Part shown: positions 27,097 through 35,842 of the stretch, in pieces
How positions within the stretch are numbered: position 1 is the first letter of the stretch
Layout: every line of letters begins with the position of its first letter
DNA from: an uncultured Collinsella sp.
GTDB lineage: Bacteria > Actinomycetota > Coriobacteriia > Coriobacteriales > Coriobacteriaceae
Assembly (NCBI GenBank): GCA_902478545.1
Contig: CABSLA010000005.1
Location: 4,573 to 68,572, forward strand
Direction of reading: 5' to 3'
DNA length: 64,000 nucleotides
The notes under the pieces: generated by a model
What the model was told of the DNA's origin: nothing
Seen by the model: the letters and a program-made list of their open reading frames with translations, nothing else
Database searches by the model: none
Program-made: the position numbers and the translations under genes

Positions 27097-29820
27097 TTAC
27101 TTCTTCTTTTTGCTCGGCATCGAGACTTTGATGCCTTGGGCGGACTTGGTTACGCGAGAGCGCTTGGCTCCGCTACCCTTCTTTTTCTTGGACTGGGCCT
27201 GGGCCACGCCCTCGAGTGCGCGGGCCTCGGCCTCACGAACGGTGCGAGATTCGCGGCGCTGCGCCATGTCGGCGGCGACGCGCTTGGCAAAACGCTCCGC
27301 CGTCGAACCCGTCGAGCTCACCTTGCCGCCACCGCGACCCAGGCGGACGCGCACACCGCGACCAAAACCAGTTGCGGCATGACGACGACGCGGCTTAAGC
27401 GAATCCATCATCGTGGCGAGCTTAAAGAACACCGAGCAGGTAAAGGCCACGATGACAGCCAAGATAACCATCTGGCCCATCGACAGGTTGGCAATAGACA
27501 GCAGCTCCGGGAATCCGATAACGCCCACCAGGATGCCGGCGACTACAAACACAAAGAGCGCCACGCGCAAGGGTGTGAGGGGCTGCGAGATACGCCAGAT
27601 CAGGCTGACGCTCGCCGCGCATGACGTAAGCAGGCACATCGTAGACAGCGTGAGCTGGCTAAAGCCAAACACGCGCGCCACAAAGATATCGAGCGCCGCA
27701 GCCATAATGACCGCAAGCGACGCCGGCAGCGCACGCTTGAGCACGTTGGTCAAAAACGCACCCTTCACGCGAGCATTGTTGGGCTCCAGGCCCAACACAA
27801 AGCCCGGCGCGCCGATGCAGAAGAAGTTAATGAGCGTCATCTGGATGGGCTCAAAGGGATACGGCGGCAGCGCGATGCACAGCGCCGCCAGGCCCATCGA
27901 GAACAGCGTCTTGGTCAAGAACAGCGAAGCCGAACGCTGCAGGTTGTTGATGGAGCGACGGCCCTCGGCCACCACGGCGGGCATCGAGGCAAAGTCGTTG
28001 TCGACGAGCACGATCTCGGCCACGTTACGCGCGGCATCGGAGCCGGCCGCCATGGCCACGGAGCAGTCGGCCTCCTTGAGCGCCAGCACGTCGTTGACGC
28101 CGTCGCCTGTCATGGCCACGGTGTGCTCGCGGCGCTTGAGCGCCTGCACGAGCTCGCGCTTCTGCTGCGGGGTCACACGACCAAAGACATGGTAGCGGTC
28201 CACTGCGGCATCGAGCTTGGCCGGCGTATCGAGCGTCGTGGCGTCCACATAAGCGTCCGCCCCCGGCACGCCCACCACGCGCGCGATCGACGACACCGTA
28301 CGCGGGTCGTCGCCACTGATCACGTTGAGGGTCACGCCCTGCTCGTTAAAGTAACCGATGGTCTCGGCCGCTGAGGTACGAATCTCGTCACGGATGGTCA
28401 CAAAGCCCACGGGCTCGGCCTCGCCCACCATATCGCCATCGGGCGTAAAGCCGTCCACGCGCGCCACCACGAGCACGCGGCAGGCATCGGCAAGCTCGGC
28501 GACACGGTTCTCGACCTGAGAAAACACACGATCAGAGAGCACAAACTGCGCGGCGCCCATTACGTAGGAGCCCTGCGCAAACGAAGCGCCACTCCATTTT
28601 TTAGACGACGAGAACGGAATGACCGACAGCGGCTCAGACACCTCGACCGGGCGATCGGCGTAGTAGTTGAGCAACGCCTGGCAGGTCTCGTTGGCATCTG
28701 CCGAGGTCGCACGTGCTACGTTGGCAAGCGCAAAGTCGAGCACCGTGGTCTCGACGGGGACAGCCGCCTCGTCCGAGTCCGCGCCAAAGCCAACACCCTC
28801 AACAGGCAGCGGGTAGGTGCCCTCGACCTCCATACGGCCCGAGGTGATGGTGCCCGTCTTGTCCAGGCACAAAACGTCGACGCGCGCGAGCGTCTCGATG
28901 CAGTAGAGCTGCTGTGCCAGCACCTTGCGACGCGCTAGACGCACCGTGGCAATCGCGAGCACCGACGAGGTCAGCAGCACCAGGCCCTGCGGGATCATAC
29001 CCAGCAGGGCGCCCACCGTGGACAGCAGCGCCGACGAAGGCACATGACCGGCCAACAGCTCGGAGAAGCACCACGAAAGCGCACTATCGCCCGGGGTTCC
29101 CGCGGCATCCCACAGCTCGCTCACACTCGAGGCAAACAACGCCAAACCGAGCGGGATCATGATGATGCTCGCAAAGCGCACGATGGCGTTAAGCGCGTTC
29201 ATGATCTCGGAATTGACCTTTTTGACGTACTTCGCCTCGTTATTAATTTTGGCCACGTAGTTGTCGGCGCCGACATGGATCACGCGGGCGCGCAGCAAGC
29301 CCGAGTCGATAAAGCTGCCGCTCATGAGCTCGGAACCGGGCTGTTTCTTAATGAGGTCGCTCTCACCCGTCAGCAGGCTCTCGTTCACGAGCGCCTCGCC
29401 CGAAACCACCACGGCGTCAGCGGGAATCTGGTCGCCGCGCCCCAGGCGGATGATATCGTCGAGCACGATCTGGTCCAGGTCGAGCTCCACCTCGGCGCCG
29501 TCGCGCACCGCAATGGCCTTCTTGGAGGTCAGCAGCGTGAGCTTATCGACCATCTTCTTGGAACGCATGGACTGGATGACGCCAATAGCAGTATTGAGGA
29601 ACACTACGAACAGGAACGTCAGATTCTTAAACGAACCGGTCAAAATGACTAGGAACGCCAAAATCACGTTGATCAAATTGAACAGCGTGCAGAGGTTCTC
29701 GATGATGAGCTCTTTGACCGACTTGGTCTTGAGCTCCATGTTGCGGTTGATCTTACCGGCGGCGATGCGCTCCTCGACCTCGGCGGTCGAGAGTCCGCGC
29801 TCGATATCCGTTGCTGCCAT
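27097..29820 (-). CDS. Cation-transporting P-type ATPase (MgtA/CtpE-like)
   Basis: Membrane pump energised by ATP through a phospho-aspartate. Motifs: actuator TGES, phosphorylation site CLDKTGTI, and hinge MTGDGVNDVLALKEAD; about ten membrane helices. No CPC metal motif and no N-terminal heavy-metal domain, so it belongs to the P2/CtpE-like side; Ca or another light cation is possible but not shown. A basic tail of about 95 residues, ending VSMPSKKKK, follows the last helix. I use the ATG at 29820 (MAATDIERG); five codons earlier is also possible. The tRNA-Arg(CCG) lies upstream on the same strand. Confidence 0.85.
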   Translation of the reverse strand: MAATDIERGLSTAEVEERIAAGKINRNMELKTKSVKELIIENLCTLFNLINVILAFLVILTGSFKNLTFLFVVFLNTAIGVIQSMRSKKMVDKLTLLTSKKAIAVRDGAEVELDLDQIVLDDIIRLGRGDQIPADAVVVSGEALVNESLLTGESDLIKKQPGSELMSGSFIDSGLLRARVIHVGADNYVAKINNEAKYVKKVNSEIMNALNAIVRFASIIMIPLGLALFASSVSELWDAAGTPGDSALSWCFSELLAGHVPSSALLSTVGALLGMIPQGLVLLTSSVLAIATVRLARRKVLAQQLYCIETLARVDVLCLDKTGTITSGRMEVEGTYPLPVEGVGFGADSDEAAVPVETTVLDFALANVARATSADANETCQALLNYYADRPVEVSEPLSVIPFSSSKKWSGASFAQGSYVMGAAQFVLSDRVFSQVENRVAELADACRVLVVARVDGFTPDGDMVGEAEPVGFVTIRDEIRTSAAETIGYFNEQGVTLNVISGDDPRTVSSIARVVGVPGADAYVDATTLDTPAKLDAAVDRYHVFGRVTPQQKRELVQALKRREHTVAMTGDGVNDVLALKEADCSVAMAAGSDAARNVAEIVLVDNDFASMPAVVAEGRRSINNLQRSASLFLTKTLFSMGLAALCIALPPYPFEPIQMTLINFFCIGAPGFVLGLEPNNARVKGAFLTNVLKRALPASLAVIMAAALDIFVARVFGFSQLTLSTMCLLTSCAASVSLIWRISQPLTPLRVALFVFVVAGILVGVIGFPELLSIANLSMGQMVILAVIVAFTCSVFFKLATMMDSLKPRRRHAATGFGRGVRVRLGRGGGKVSSTGSTAERFAKRVAADMAQRRESRTVREAEARALEGVAQAQSKKKKGSGAKRSRVTKSAQGIKVSMPSKKKK

Positions 29821-29896
29821 ACCACGTCCCATCACGTCGCGTCGGTATAAGAAAAACCGCCCGGACCATGCGAGGTTCGGACGGTCTCACGTTCGA

Positions 29897-29973
29897 TGGT
29901 GCCCCATGTTGGATTCGAACCAACGGCCTTCTGCTCCGGAGGCAGACGCTCTAATCCCCTGAGCTAATAGGGC
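29897..29973 (-). tRNA. tRNA-Arg (anticodon CCG)
   Basis: Cloverleaf read on the minus strand: acceptor GCCCTAT pairs with ATGGGGC, the T arm is GTTGG-TTCGAAT-CCAAC, and the anticodon stem TCTGC/GCAGA encloses loop CTCCGGA, giving anticodon CCG for CGG codons. CCA is encoded. A strong promoter lies directly upstream at 29985-30014. Confidence 0.95.
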
Positions 29974-29984
29974 CAACGTTTGGC

Positions 29985-30014
29985 ATTATACCCAAGTGCA
30001 CCACGGGCTATCAA
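29985..30014 (-). promoter_or_regulatory. Promoter of tRNA-Arg(CCG)
   Basis: On the minus strand TTGATA (30014-30009) and a perfect TATAAT (29990-29985) are 18 bases apart. The expected start is about five bases before the tRNA 5' end. Confidence 0.75.
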
Positions 30015-30067
30015 AATAAAAGAAAAAGCTTTGCAATTCCGGGGAAGACGCGGCGCAACGGCTCACT

Positions 30068-30096
30068 TTAGAAGGCAAAAGCGAATCAGATAGTAT
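30068..30096 (+). promoter_or_regulatory. Predicted promoter of the aromatic operon
   Basis: TTAGAA (30068-30073) and TAGTAT (30091-30096) are spaced by 17 bases; TATAAA at 30094-30099 overlaps the second box. Transcription would begin near 30103, giving a leader of about 75 bases before aroF that includes the terminator-like hairpin at 30120-30144. Confidence 0.4.
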
Positions 30097-30119
30097 AAAC
30101 TCTCATGCACCATATATAC

Positions 30120-30144
30120 ACGGCTCGCGATGCGGGCCGTTTTT
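30120..30144 (+). terminator. Terminator-like hairpin in the aroF leader
   Basis: ACGGCTCGC pairs with GCGGGCCGT (nine pairs, one G-U, GAT loop) and is followed immediately by TTTTT. It points along the plus strand, has no plus-strand gene upstream to terminate (the nearest ends at 9138), and lies 34 bases before the aroF start. This makes it a candidate attenuator of the aro operon. Confidence 0.65.
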
Positions 30145-30177
30145 GCAAGGGTTATCCATCGAGGTGAGAGGCACACC

Positions 30178-31200
30178 ATGATTGCTATTTTAAAGCAGAG
30201 CGCCAGCGACGAGGCCGTCAGCCATATCGTCAGCTGGATTGAGAAAAAGGGCCTGAAGACCGATGTCTCGCGCGGCGAGAACGAGACGATCATCGGCCTG
30301 GTGGGCGATACGACCAAGATCGACCCGTTCCTGCTCGAGTCCATGGATGTCGTCGAGCGCGTGCAGCGCGTCTCCGAGCCGTTCAAGCGCGCAAACCGCA
30401 AGTTCCACCCCGAGGACTCCGTCATCGACTGCGGCCACGGCGTCAAGATCGGTGGCGACCAGTTCCAGGTCATCGCCGGCCCCTGCTCCGTCGAGGGCGA
30501 GAACCTCATTCGCATCGCACGCCGCGTAAAGGCCGCCGGCGCCACGATGCTGCGCGGCGGTGCTTACAAGCCCCGCACCTCCCCCTACGCCTACCAGGGC
30601 ATGGGCCCCGCCGGCCTCGACCTGCTGTGCGAGGCGTCTGCCGAGCTCGACATGCCGATCGTTACCGAGATCATGGACCCGCGCGACGTGCAGGTCTTCT
30701 TGGACAAGAAGATTGACGTCATGCAGATCGGCGCCCGCAACGCCCAGAACTTCCCCCTGCTCAAGGAGGTCGGCAAGACCCAGACTCCGATCTTGCTTAA
30801 GCGCGGCATGTCCGGCACGATCGACGAGCTGCTTATGGCAGCCGAGTACATCATGAGCGAGGGCAACGACAACGTCATCCTGTGCGAGCGCGGCATCCGC
30901 ACCTTCGAGACCCGCACCCGCAACACCTTCGACCTCAACGCCGTGCCGGTGCTGCACCACCTGTCGCACCTGCCTGTCGTTGCCGACCCCAGCCACGCCA
31001 CCGGCTACACCCGCTATGTTGAGCCCATGGCGCTCGCTGCGACCGCCTGCGGCGCCAACGGCCTGGAGATCGAGGTCCACGACGAGCCGAGCCGTGCCTG
31101 GTCCGACGGCGCCCAGGCCCTCACCCCCGATCAATTCGACGACACCATGCGCCGCATCCGCGCCATCCGCGAGGTTGTCTGCCAAGAGACCATGGAGTAG
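30178..31200 (+). CDS. aroF: 3-deoxy-7-phosphoheptulonate synthase (DAHP synthase)
   Basis: First step of the shikimate pathway: PEP plus erythrose 4-phosphate to DAHP. It is a type I-beta enzyme with an N-terminal ferredoxin-like regulatory domain (about 1-70), which in homologues binds Tyr or Phe for feedback control, and a barrel with AGPCSVEG, GGAYKPRTSPYAYQG and DPSHATG. The start at 30178 has GAGGTGAGAGG ahead; an upstream in-frame start at 30130 would run through the leader hairpin. 340 residues. The gene ends four bases before tyrA. Confidence 0.93.
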   Translation: MIAILKQSASDEAVSHIVSWIEKKGLKTDVSRGENETIIGLVGDTTKIDPFLLESMDVVERVQRVSEPFKRANRKFHPEDSVIDCGHGVKIGGDQFQVIAGPCSVEGENLIRIARRVKAAGATMLRGGAYKPRTSPYAYQGMGPAGLDLLCEASAELDMPIVTEIMDPRDVQVFLDKKIDVMQIGARNAQNFPLLKEVGKTQTPILLKRGMSGTIDELLMAAEYIMSEGNDNVILCERGIRTFETRTRNTFDLNAVPVLHHLSHLPVVADPSHATGYTRYVEPMALAATACGANGLEIEVHDEPSRAWSDGAQALTPDQFDDTMRRIRAIREVVCQETME

Positions 31201-31203
31201 CCC

Positions 31204-32118
31204 ATGGGTACGGTGAGAAACGCGCGCGTTAACCAGGGCGGCCCCAAGTGCGCCGGCATCGTGGGCCTTGGCCTCATCGGCGGCAGTTTTGCCCGCGGCT
31301 ATGCGCAGGCGGGCGTCCGCGTGCTGGCCTGGGACCCCGATGACGATGTCATGACAGCCGCCAGCATGGGCACTGTCGCCGGAGAGCTCAACGACAAGAC
31401 ACTCGGCGAATGCGACATCATCGTCCTGGCTTGCTACCCCGAGGCCTGCATCGAGTGGCTCGAGGCGCACGCCCAAGCGCTCGCCGACGCCACCGACACC
31501 GAGGCCATCATGGGTCCCGTGGTGATCGACACCGTGGGCGTCAAGGGCATCGTGTGCGAACGTGCCTTTGAGCTTGCCCGCGAGCACGGCTTTTACTTTG
31601 TGGGCGCGCACCCCATGGCGGGCACGCAGTACTCGGGCTACGCACACTCCCGCGCCGACCTGTTCCAGGGCGCCCCGCTCGTGCTCGTGCCGCCCGCGGT
31701 GGACGACGCACTTAAGCTGGAGCTTTTGGGCCAGGTGCGCGAGATGGTGCGCCCCTTGGGCTTTGGCAAGTTCAGCGTGACCAGCGCCGCCGAGCACGAC
31801 CGCGTCATCGCCTTCACGAGCCAGCTTGCGCACGTGGTATCCAACGCCTACGTCAAGAGCCCCACTGCCCAGGTCCACCACGGCTTTTCGGCCGGTAGCT
31901 ACCGCGATCTCACCCGTGTGGCGCACCTCAATCCTCAGATGTGGTCCGAGCTCATGATCGACGACGCCGACGCGCTTGCCTTCGAGATCGACCATCTGAT
32001 CGACTCGCTCGGAGCCTACAGCCGCGCGCTCAAGAACCGCGACCAGCGTTATCTTGAGAATCTCCTAGCCGAGGGTGATCGCATCAAGCGCGCACTCGAC
32101 GACGAGAGCGCTCACTAG
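31204..32118 (+). CDS. tyrA: Prephenate dehydrogenase
   Basis: Oxidative decarboxylation of prephenate towards tyrosine with NAD(P). The dinucleotide-binding motif GLGLIGGSFARG lies at about residues 22-33, AHPMAGTQYSGY is the substrate-binding block, and the helical C-terminal domain follows. There is no C-terminal ACT domain, so tyrosine feedback is not obvious here. 304 residues. It lies between aroF and aroB. Confidence 0.9.
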   Translation: MGTVRNARVNQGGPKCAGIVGLGLIGGSFARGYAQAGVRVLAWDPDDDVMTAASMGTVAGELNDKTLGECDIIVLACYPEACIEWLEAHAQALADATDTEAIMGPVVIDTVGVKGIVCERAFELAREHGFYFVGAHPMAGTQYSGYAHSRADLFQGAPLVLVPPAVDDALKLELLGQVREMVRPLGFGKFSVTSAAEHDRVIAFTSQLAHVVSNAYVKSPTAQVHHGFSAGSYRDLTRVAHLNPQMWSELMIDDADALAFEIDHLIDSLGAYSRALKNRDQRYLENLLAEGDRIKRALDDESAH

Positions 32119-32154
32119 ACCACCTATCACGCCAGGTCGAAAGGACCATAGCTT

Positions 32155-33261
32155 ATGGCGATTACCATCGATATCGACACCGCACGCCCCTACCAGGTAC
32201 ACGTGGGCACTTTCTTGCTGGAGCAGGCAGGCCCGCTCGTACGCGCCACCGCCGGCGGCTCGCGCGCCGTCATCGTGACGGACACCAACGTAGGTCCCCT
32301 CTACCAGATGCCCGTTAAGCAGAGCCTGGAGGCCGCAGGCTACGAGGTGAGCATCTGCACCTTCGAGGCCGGCGAGGCCCATAAGCGTGCCGAGACCTAC
32401 GTTGCCATTTTGGAGTTTGTGGCCGAGCACGAGCTTTCGCGCTCCGACGTGATCGTGGCGCTCGGCGGCGGCGTCGTGGGCGACGTGGCGGGCTTTGTGG
32501 CCGCCACCTACATGCGCGGCTGCAAGTTTGTGCAGATTCCCACAAGCCTGCTCGCCATGGTGGACTCGTCAGTGGGCGGCAAGACGGCCATCGACCTGGC
32601 TGCCGGCAAGAACCTGGCTGGCGCCTTTTGGCAGCCGAGCGTGGTTATCGCCGACGTGGGATGCCTTGCCACACTCACGCCCGAGCAGTTCGCCGACGGC
32701 TGCGGCGAAGTTGTCAAGCACGCCGTAATCGCCGATCCGGAGCTTTTCGTCGAACTGGAGAAGACCCCGCTCACGCTGGAGCTGCTCAACCGCGATGTGG
32801 CCCGCGTAGCACTCATCATCGCCCGCAATATCGACATCAAGCGCGCCGTGGTCGTCGCCGACGAGCGCGAAACCAACCAGCGCAAGCTCCTCAACTTTGG
32901 ACACAGCGCCGGACACGCCGTTGAGGCCTGCGAGCACTTTGAGCTCGGACACGGCAACTGCGTGTCGATCGGCATGGGCATCATCACGCGCGCCGCGGCC
33001 CTGCACGGCGTCTGCGATGCCGCACTGCCCGGTCGTATTGAGGAGCTCTGCGCCCGCCATGGCCTCAAGACCCGCTGCGACCTCGATGTCGATGCCGTCT
33101 TTGCCGAGGCGCTCCACGACAAGAAGCGCACGGGCGACACCATCGACCTGGTGATTCCGCACGGCATTGGCCGCTGCAGCATCGACCGCACGCCGCTTTC
33201 CACTTTCCACGAACTCATTGCCGAAGGCCTCGGCCAGAAGGGAGACGCATCCGCATGCTAG
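32155..33261 (+). CDS. aroB: 3-dehydroquinate synthase
   Basis: Second shikimate step: DAHP to 3-dehydroquinate with NAD and a divalent metal. Motifs are ALGGGVVGDVAGFVAATYMRG, PTSLLAMVDSSVGGKTA, and the metal-binding GHSAGHAVE with the earlier DGCGEVVKHAVI. Length 368 fits. Its 3' end overlaps aroA by seven bases, indicating tight coupling. Confidence 0.95.
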   Translation: MAITIDIDTARPYQVHVGTFLLEQAGPLVRATAGGSRAVIVTDTNVGPLYQMPVKQSLEAAGYEVSICTFEAGEAHKRAETYVAILEFVAEHELSRSDVIVALGGGVVGDVAGFVAATYMRGCKFVQIPTSLLAMVDSSVGGKTAIDLAAGKNLAGAFWQPSVVIADVGCLATLTPEQFADGCGEVVKHAVIADPELFVELEKTPLTLELLNRDVARVALIIARNIDIKRAVVVADERETNQRKLLNFGHSAGHAVEACEHFELGHGNCVSIGMGIITRAAALHGVCDAALPGRIEELCARHGLKTRCDLDVDAVFAEALHDKKRTGDTIDLVIPHGIGRCSIDRTPLSTFHELIAEGLGQKGDASAC

Positions 33262-34574
33262 CCCGCATCACCCCGTCCCCGCTCAAGGGCACCGTTCCCG
33301 CCATCGCGTCCAAGTCGATGGCGCATCGCCTGATCATCTGCGCCGCGCTTGCCAACGGCGAGACGCACGTTACCTGCAACACTACCTGCGCCGACATCGA
33401 GGCCACGGTGCGTTGCCTTACGGCCCTGGGCGCCCGCATCGAGACCGTCGAGGACGGCTTCCAGGTCCACCCCACCATGAAGAGTGTTGAGTTTGGCCTG
33501 CTCAAGGCCCTTGCCGGCGGCACGCTTGACTGCGGCGAAAGCGGCTCCACGCTGCGCTTTATGCTGCCTGTCGCCTGCGCGTTGGGTGCGGATGCCACCT
33601 TCGTGGGCCAGGGCCGCCTTGGCACTCGCCCGCTCTCCCCGCTCTCGGACGAGATCATCGCCGCCGGCTGCGACCTACAGGGTCTGGGCGGTTTTCCGCT
33701 CAAGACGAGCGGACGCATGCGCCCGGGTACCTTTGTGCTGCCGGGCAACGTGAGCTCGCAGTATATCTCGGGCCTGCTGCTGGCAGCCCCGCTGCTTGCG
33801 CAGCCCTCCTGCGTGCAGGTGACCGGCCTCATTGAGAGTCGCCCCTATATCAACCTGACGATCCAGGCCATGAAGGCCTTTGGCGTCGAGGTCAACGTCG
33901 AGCGTATTCCCGCCCGGGACGGCCAGCCCGAGGTCACGAACTTCCGCGTGAGCAGTGGCTCGTATCGCACGCCCGGCAGCGTGGCCGTCGAGGGTGACTG
34001 GTCCAACGCTGCCTTTTGGCTGTGTGCCGGCGCCATCGGCACCGACCCCATCACCGTCGAGGGTGTGTCCCTGAGCTCCGCACAGGGCGACCGCAACGTG
34101 CTTGCCGCGCTTTCGCGCTTTGGTGCCCGCATCGTGCGCTCCACCAACGCCGCCACCGTGCAGTCCGATAAGCTCGCCGGCTTCGAGATGAGTGCCCACG
34201 ACATTCCCGACCTGGTGCCCGTCATCTCGGCCGTGGCCTCGCTGGCACAGGGCCGCACCTTTATCCGCGATTGCGCCCGTCTGCGTATCAAGGAATCCGA
34301 CCGCCTGGTCACCACCACCCGCGAGCTCACCGCGCTGGGCGCGCAGGTGCGCATTGCCGGTGACGACCTCATCATCAAGGGTGTCGATGCCTTCACCGGC
34401 GGCGAGGTCGATTCGCACAACGACCATCGCATCGCCATGATGGCCGCTATCGCCGCGAGCCGCGCCACCGGCGAGGTCGTGATCCACGGCGCCGAGGCCG
34501 TCAACAAGTCCTATCCCGATTTCTTCGACCACTACCGCCTGCTGGGCGGCAAGGTCACACTCGAGGAGGAATAG
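33255..34574 (+). CDS. aroA: 3-phosphoshikimate 1-carboxyvinyltransferase (EPSP synthase)
   Basis: Sixth shikimate step: shikimate 3-phosphate plus PEP to EPSP. SKSMAHRLIICAALANGE, the glyphosate-site loop LDCGESGSTLRFMLP, and RIKESDRL near the C-terminus are seen. Length 439 is usual. The start overlaps the end of aroB; aroC starts one base after its stop. Confidence 0.95.
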   Translation: MLARITPSPLKGTVPAIASKSMAHRLIICAALANGETHVTCNTTCADIEATVRCLTALGARIETVEDGFQVHPTMKSVEFGLLKALAGGTLDCGESGSTLRFMLPVACALGADATFVGQGRLGTRPLSPLSDEIIAAGCDLQGLGGFPLKTSGRMRPGTFVLPGNVSSQYISGLLLAAPLLAQPSCVQVTGLIESRPYINLTIQAMKAFGVEVNVERIPARDGQPEVTNFRVSSGSYRTPGSVAVEGDWSNAAFWLCAGAIGTDPITVEGVSLSSAQGDRNVLAALSRFGARIVRSTNAATVQSDKLAGFEMSAHDIPDLVPVISAVASLAQGRTFIRDCARLRIKESDRLVTTTRELTALGAQVRIAGDDLIIKGVDAFTGGEVDSHNDHRIAMMAAIAASRATGEVVIHGAEAVNKSYPDFFDHYRLLGGKVTLEEE

Positions 34575-34575
34575 C

Positions 34576-35673
34576 ATGTCCTCGACCTTTGGCAACGTCT
34601 TGCACGTAAGCATCTTCGGCCAGTCGCACTCCCCCGCCATCGGCTGCTCGCTCGATGGCATTCCGGCGGGCATCGTTGTTGACCAGGAGCAGCTGCAGGC
34701 CTTCCTCGACCGTCGTGCCCCCGGTCGCGACGAGACCGCGACCAAACGCCGCGAGGCCGACGCCGCCCACATCATCGCCGGTGTGGTCGATGGACATAGC
34801 ACCGGCGCGCCCATCGCCGCGATTATCGAGAACACCAACACGCGCTCCAAGGATTACTCCGAGCTGCGCCGCAAGCCCCGCCCCGGACATGCGGACTTCC
34901 CTGCGCGCGTGAAGTATCACAACATGCACGATGTCGCCGGTGGCGGGCATTTCTCCGGCCGCCTAACGGCACCCCTGTGCATCGCCGGCGGCATTGCGCT
35001 GCAGGCACTCGAGGCCCGCGGCATTAAAGTGATGGCGCATGTGGCGCAGATCGGCGGCATCTCCGACCTGCCGATGGACGATATGGTCTATCGCGAGGCC
35101 GACCGCAAGGCGATCCTTACGAACGATCTGCCGTGCATTGACGCCGCCGCAGCCGGCCGCATGCGCGAGGAAATCCTAGCCGCGCGCGACGAACTCGACA
35201 GCATCGGCGGCATCGTGGAGTGCGGCATTTACGGGCTTCCCGCGGGCATCGGCGACCCCATGTTCGACGGCATCGAGAACCGCATCGCGCAGATCGCGTT
35301 TGGCATTCCCGCCGTAAAGGGCGTGGAGTTTGGCATGGGCTTTGCCGTGGCCGCCATGCGCGGCAGCGAGAACAACGACCCGTATCGCATCGACGCCGAG
35401 ACCGGCAAGATCGAGGTCGAGACCAATAATGCCGGCGGCATCCTGGGCGGTATTTCGACCGGCGCGCCCGTCATGTGGCGCATGGCCGTAAAGCCGACGC
35501 CCTCAATTGGCCGCGAGCAGCAGACCGTAGACATGGACGCCATGGAAAATGCCGAACTCTCGGTCCACGGCCGTCACGATCCCTGCATCGTCCCGCGCGC
35601 TGTCCCCGTAGCCGAGGCAGCCGCCGCCCTCGCGATTTGGGACGCCCTCCTCGAGGACGCAGGCCAGCTTTAG
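34576..35673 (+). CDS. aroC: Chorismate synthase
   Basis: Seventh step: EPSP to chorismate, needing reduced FMN. Signature blocks are FGQSHSPAIGCSLDGIPAG, RRPG-type RRKPRPGHADFPA, and GRHDPCIVPRAVPVAEA. Length 365. It is followed by a gap of about 170 bases holding the paired REP element, after which the operon continues with pheA. Confidence 0.95.
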   Translation: MSSTFGNVLHVSIFGQSHSPAIGCSLDGIPAGIVVDQEQLQAFLDRRAPGRDETATKRREADAAHIIAGVVDGHSTGAPIAAIIENTNTRSKDYSELRRKPRPGHADFPARVKYHNMHDVAGGGHFSGRLTAPLCIAGGIALQALEARGIKVMAHVAQIGGISDLPMDDMVYREADRKAILTNDLPCIDAAAAGRMREEILAARDELDSIGGIVECGIYGLPAGIGDPMFDGIENRIAQIAFGIPAVKGVEFGMGFAVAAMRGSENNDPYRIDAETGKIEVETNNAGGILGGISTGAPVMWRMAVKPTPSIGREQQTVDMDAMENAELSVHGRHDPCIVPRAVPVAEAAAALAIWDALLEDAGQL

Positions 35674-35687
35674 TCCACCCACCCCAA

Positions 35688-35814
35688 GGGTAGTTAATTT
35701 GGGACGGGGCTATTTTAGCTACCCCCATATGCCAGTTGATATTTGCCTTGGCACCCATCGATTCGACGACAGTCAAAGGGTAGCTAAAAAAGCCCCGTCC
35801 CAAATTAACTACCC
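35688..35814. repeat. Paired REP element (REPIN-like) between aroC and pheA
   Basis: A 37-base unit (35688-35724) recurs inverted at 35778-35814 with one mismatch; 53 bases separate them. Each unit forms its own hairpin: GGGTAGTTAA and TTAGCTACCC around a loop with TGGGACGGGGC. The loop core is shared with the hairpins flanking the transposase (9174-9208, 10060-10094), while the stems differ. The doublet architecture is that of REPINs mobilised by RAYT enzymes. Confidence 0.8.
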
Positions 35815-35842
35815 CAGGCAACCATTCACGAAAGGGGTCTAG

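Noticed and set aside
30105..30167. 20-codon leader ORF before aroF
   Set aside because: Kept only as a note in the attenuator finding: it has no ribosome site and only scattered Tyr/Phe codons, not a run as in classic leader peptides.
30190..31995. 601-codon open frame on the minus strand opposite aroF and tyrA
   Set aside because: Shadow of GC-rich codon usage; no family resemblance, and both sense genes are certain.
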